36,151 bases of DNA from SAR116 cluster bacterium AG-325-F22. GTDB lineage: Bacteria; Pseudomonadota; Alphaproteobacteria; Puniceispirillales; Marisalimonadaceae. The stretch's first letter is position 1, and each line of letters begins with the position of its first letter. This document shows, piece by piece, positions 34,446-36,151 of this stretch. The notes under the pieces are model-generated. The model ran no database searches, had not been told where the DNA came from, and worked only from the letters and a program-made list of their open reading frames with translations. Both the position numbers and the translations under genes were made by a program. The DNA lies in the NCBI GenBank assembly GCA_003282885.1, contig QBYJ01000014.1:1-36151 (forward strand). The letters run 5' to 3'.

Positions 34446-36151
34446 TTAATTTATTATTTTTCTAGATTTTCTATTTTGTAAAATTGATATCAATCCACCT
34501 AAAGCCATTAGGCAAGCGCCTCCCCAAATCCATGAAACTAAAGGATTAAAATAAACTCTAATTGACCAACCAATTTCTTTATTACCATCACCCAGTACTA
34601 GATATGTATCGCCTAAAAAACTAGTTAAGATTGCAGCCTCTGTTGTTTGACTTTTTTCTGTTGGGTAAAAACGTTTTTCTGGTTTTAGTGTATTAATAAC
34701 CTTGGCATCGTCTAGTAGATTAAAGGTTGCAGTTTGAGATCTGTAATTAGGACCGTCTAGCATTTCTATCTTTTTAAATTCTAATGATTTATTTCCTACA
34801 TTAAAAACATCTCCTATATTTTTTCTTCCATTATATTCCGTTTTAAAAAACTGCTCTCCAGTCACACCAGCTAAAAATACTGCAACTCCTATATGCGCAA
34901 AATGAATTCCAAGATTTATTTTTGATATAAAGAAAAAAAACTGGCTAAATTTATTAAATTTAATTTTGGATTCTTTTATTTTAGAAATAATATCAGTAAC
35001 TACACCACTAAAAAGCCAAATAGAAAGTGAGCCGCATATAACTGCGAATAATGATGATTGTTCAATCATATATAAACATATTATACAGAAGAATGTTGCT
35101 ATAATAAGGAATATTAATTTTTTGGATAAATTCTTTTTTTTGGTTTGGTTCCAATTTAACAAGGGGGCAATTGCCATTAAAAAAATCACTGGAGCCATAA
35201 TTGGAGCAAAAGTTGCGTTATAGTAGGCGGGTCCAATAGAAATTTTATTACCATTAAATGCGTCTAAAAATAGAGGGTATAAAGTTCCAATTAGGACAGT
35301 AGCTGTTGCTGTAGTCAGAAATAAATTATTTATTAAAATAGCGCTTTCTTTACTCATTAAATTAAATTGTACTTTATGTTCTTTGAATGATGAACTGTTC
35401 AAAGCATACAAAATTAAAGGACCTCCTATGGCAATTGCCAATATAATCAAAATAAAAACTCCTCTAGATGGGTCTGATGCAAATGCATGAACTGAGGTTA
35501 GTAACCCAGACCTAACAATAAAAGTTCCTAGTAGCGAAAATGAAAAAGCTAAGATTGATAAAAGAATAATCCAATTAATTAATACAAGTTTTTTTTCTAA
35601 TACTCTTACTGAATGTAATAAAGCGGTTGCAATTAACCAAGGCATAAATGAGGCATTTTCAACTGGGTCCCAAAACCACCATCCACCCCATCCCAATTCG
35701 TAATAAGCCCACCAACTTCCCAAGGCTATGCCAATTGTTAGAGCAGACCAAGCAATTGTTATCCATGGCATCATTTGCTGGGCCCATTCTTTATTTATTT
35801 GACCTGTAATTAGAGCACCAACTGCGAACGAAAATGAAACTGATAAACCTACATAACCAATATATAGCATAGGTGGATGTAAGGCTAATCCTGGGTCTTG
35901 AAGTAGCGGGTTTAATCCCCGTCCATCTAAAGGTAGCACTTGAACTCTTTCAAATGGGTTAGAAGTGAATAGAATAAAAGCTAAGAAAAGGCATAATATT
36001 ATCGTTTGCACGCCTATTATTGAGGATAGAAGTTTGGGGTTCATACTAGAATTTTTTATTGAAATTAGAAAAGTAAATGTGGATAAAATCAATACCCAAA
36101 GTAATAGAGAGCCTTCATGATTTCCCCAAACACCACTAATTTTATATATTA
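34446..36151 (-). CDS. ccmF: Cytochrome c haem lyase subunit CcmF (5' end missing)
   Basis: Large inner-membrane protein of the haem-ligation complex that joins haem to apocytochrome c with CcmH and CcmI. 567 residues are visible; the frame runs out of the window, with KISGVWGNHEGSLLLWVLI at its amino edge, so about 80-90 residues including the first helices are missing. The haem-handling WWD motif WGGWWFWDPVENASFMPWL is intact, preceded by the conserved DGRGLNPLLQDPGLALHPPMLYIGY. Many membrane helices follow, then the periplasmic region with NIGDVFNVGN, FKKIEMLDGPNYRSQ and the last helix SWIWGGACLMALGGLISI. It heads the visible ccm group. Confidence 0.97.
   Translation of the reverse strand, partial: IYKISGVWGNHEGSLLLWVLILSTFTFLISIKNSSMNPKLLSSIIGVQTIILCLFLAFILFTSNPFERVQVLPLDGRGLNPLLQDPGLALHPPMLYIGYVGLSVSFSFAVGALITGQINKEWAQQMMPWITIAWSALTIGIALGSWWAYYELGWGGWWFWDPVENASFMPWLIATALLHSVRVLEKKLVLINWIILLSILAFSFSLLGTFIVRSGLLTSVHAFASDPSRGVFILIILAIAIGGPLILYALNSSSFKEHKVQFNLMSKESAILINNLFLTTATATVLIGTLYPLFLDAFNGNKISIGPAYYNATFAPIMAPVIFLMAIAPLLNWNQTKKKNLSKKLIFLIIATFFCIICLYMIEQSSLFAVICGSLSIWLFSGVVTDIISKIKESKIKFNKFSQFFFFISKINLGIHFAHIGVAVFLAGVTGEQFFKTEYNGRKNIGDVFNVGNKSLEFKKIEMLDGPNYRSQTATFNLLDDAKVINTLKPEKRFYPTEKSQTTEAAILTSFLGDTYLVLGDGNKEIGWSIRVYFNPLVSWIWGGACLMALGGLISILQNRKSRKIIN

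Noticed and set aside
1-36151. tRNA, rRNA, CRISPR array, insertion sequence or prophage
   Set aside because: Every gap is under about 170 bases and filled with AT-rich sequence; no direct repeat array, no transposase or integrase motifs, and no tRNA-like cloverleaf was seen by eye. A tRNAscan-SE run would settle the tRNA point.

Overview
The window reads as a compact, AT-rich chromosome segment of a free-living alphaproteobacterium with a small, streamlined genome. The evidence is gene content and order: ctaG-cox3-surf1-thrC-M16 peptidase; ispH-thrB-rnhA; a split F0 ATP synthase cluster with separate b' and b genes; smc-dsbA-DUF721-mutY; purH-heparinase-rsmB; and the small families DUF1674 (SDHAF4-like) and DUF1491, which are typical of Alphaproteobacteria. 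Low GC, very short gaps and absence of mobile DNA suggest a marine lineage such as SAR11, HIMB59, SAR116 or AEGEAN-169 relatives. I cannot place it more exactly without a tree.

Layout. 1-4796 (+): end of ctaG, cox3, surf1, threonine synthase and an M16 peptidase (aa3 oxidase assembly plus threonine synthesis). 4802-7921: a YqgE/AlgH gene (-), divergent from a DsbD/ScsB thiol transporter and a peroxiredoxin (+). 7926-10314 (-): rnhA, thrB, ispH. 10399-10827 (+): a small unknown lipoprotein. 10828-13296 (-): atpI-atpB-atpE-atpF'-atpF, where atpF is interrupted by a one-base frameshift at a run of nine A. 13387-18011 (-): smc, a DsbA-like oxidoreductase and a DUF721/DciA-like gene. 18063-19175 (+): mutY. 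19177-23783 (-): purH, a heparinase II/III-family gene and rsmB. 23863-24396 (+): an SDHAF4-like small protein and a DUF1491 protein. 24385-28546 (-): a ketopantoate-reductase-like gene, an acyl/oxalyl-CoA ligase and pgi. 28632-29123 (+): a PCuAC copper chaperone. 29291-30591 (+): a decaying metY pseudogene with two in-frame stops and one frameshift. 30660-32247 (+): dusA and yciB. 32249-36151 (-): ccmI, ccmH, ccmG and most of ccmF.

Functionally the window is dominated by respiration and its assembly: oxidase maturation (CtaG, SURF1, copper carried by PCuAC), ATP synthase F0, and cytochrome c maturation (CcmFGHI), which needs reductant of the kind DsbD/ScsB provides. The rest is core housekeeping. 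I see no rRNA, tRNA, CRISPR, phage or insertion sequence, and no new defence or biosynthetic system. The strongest leads are the atpF frameshift, the fresh metY pseudogene, and the fact that all six convergent gene junctions are 5 bases apart or less, leaving no room for ordinary terminators.
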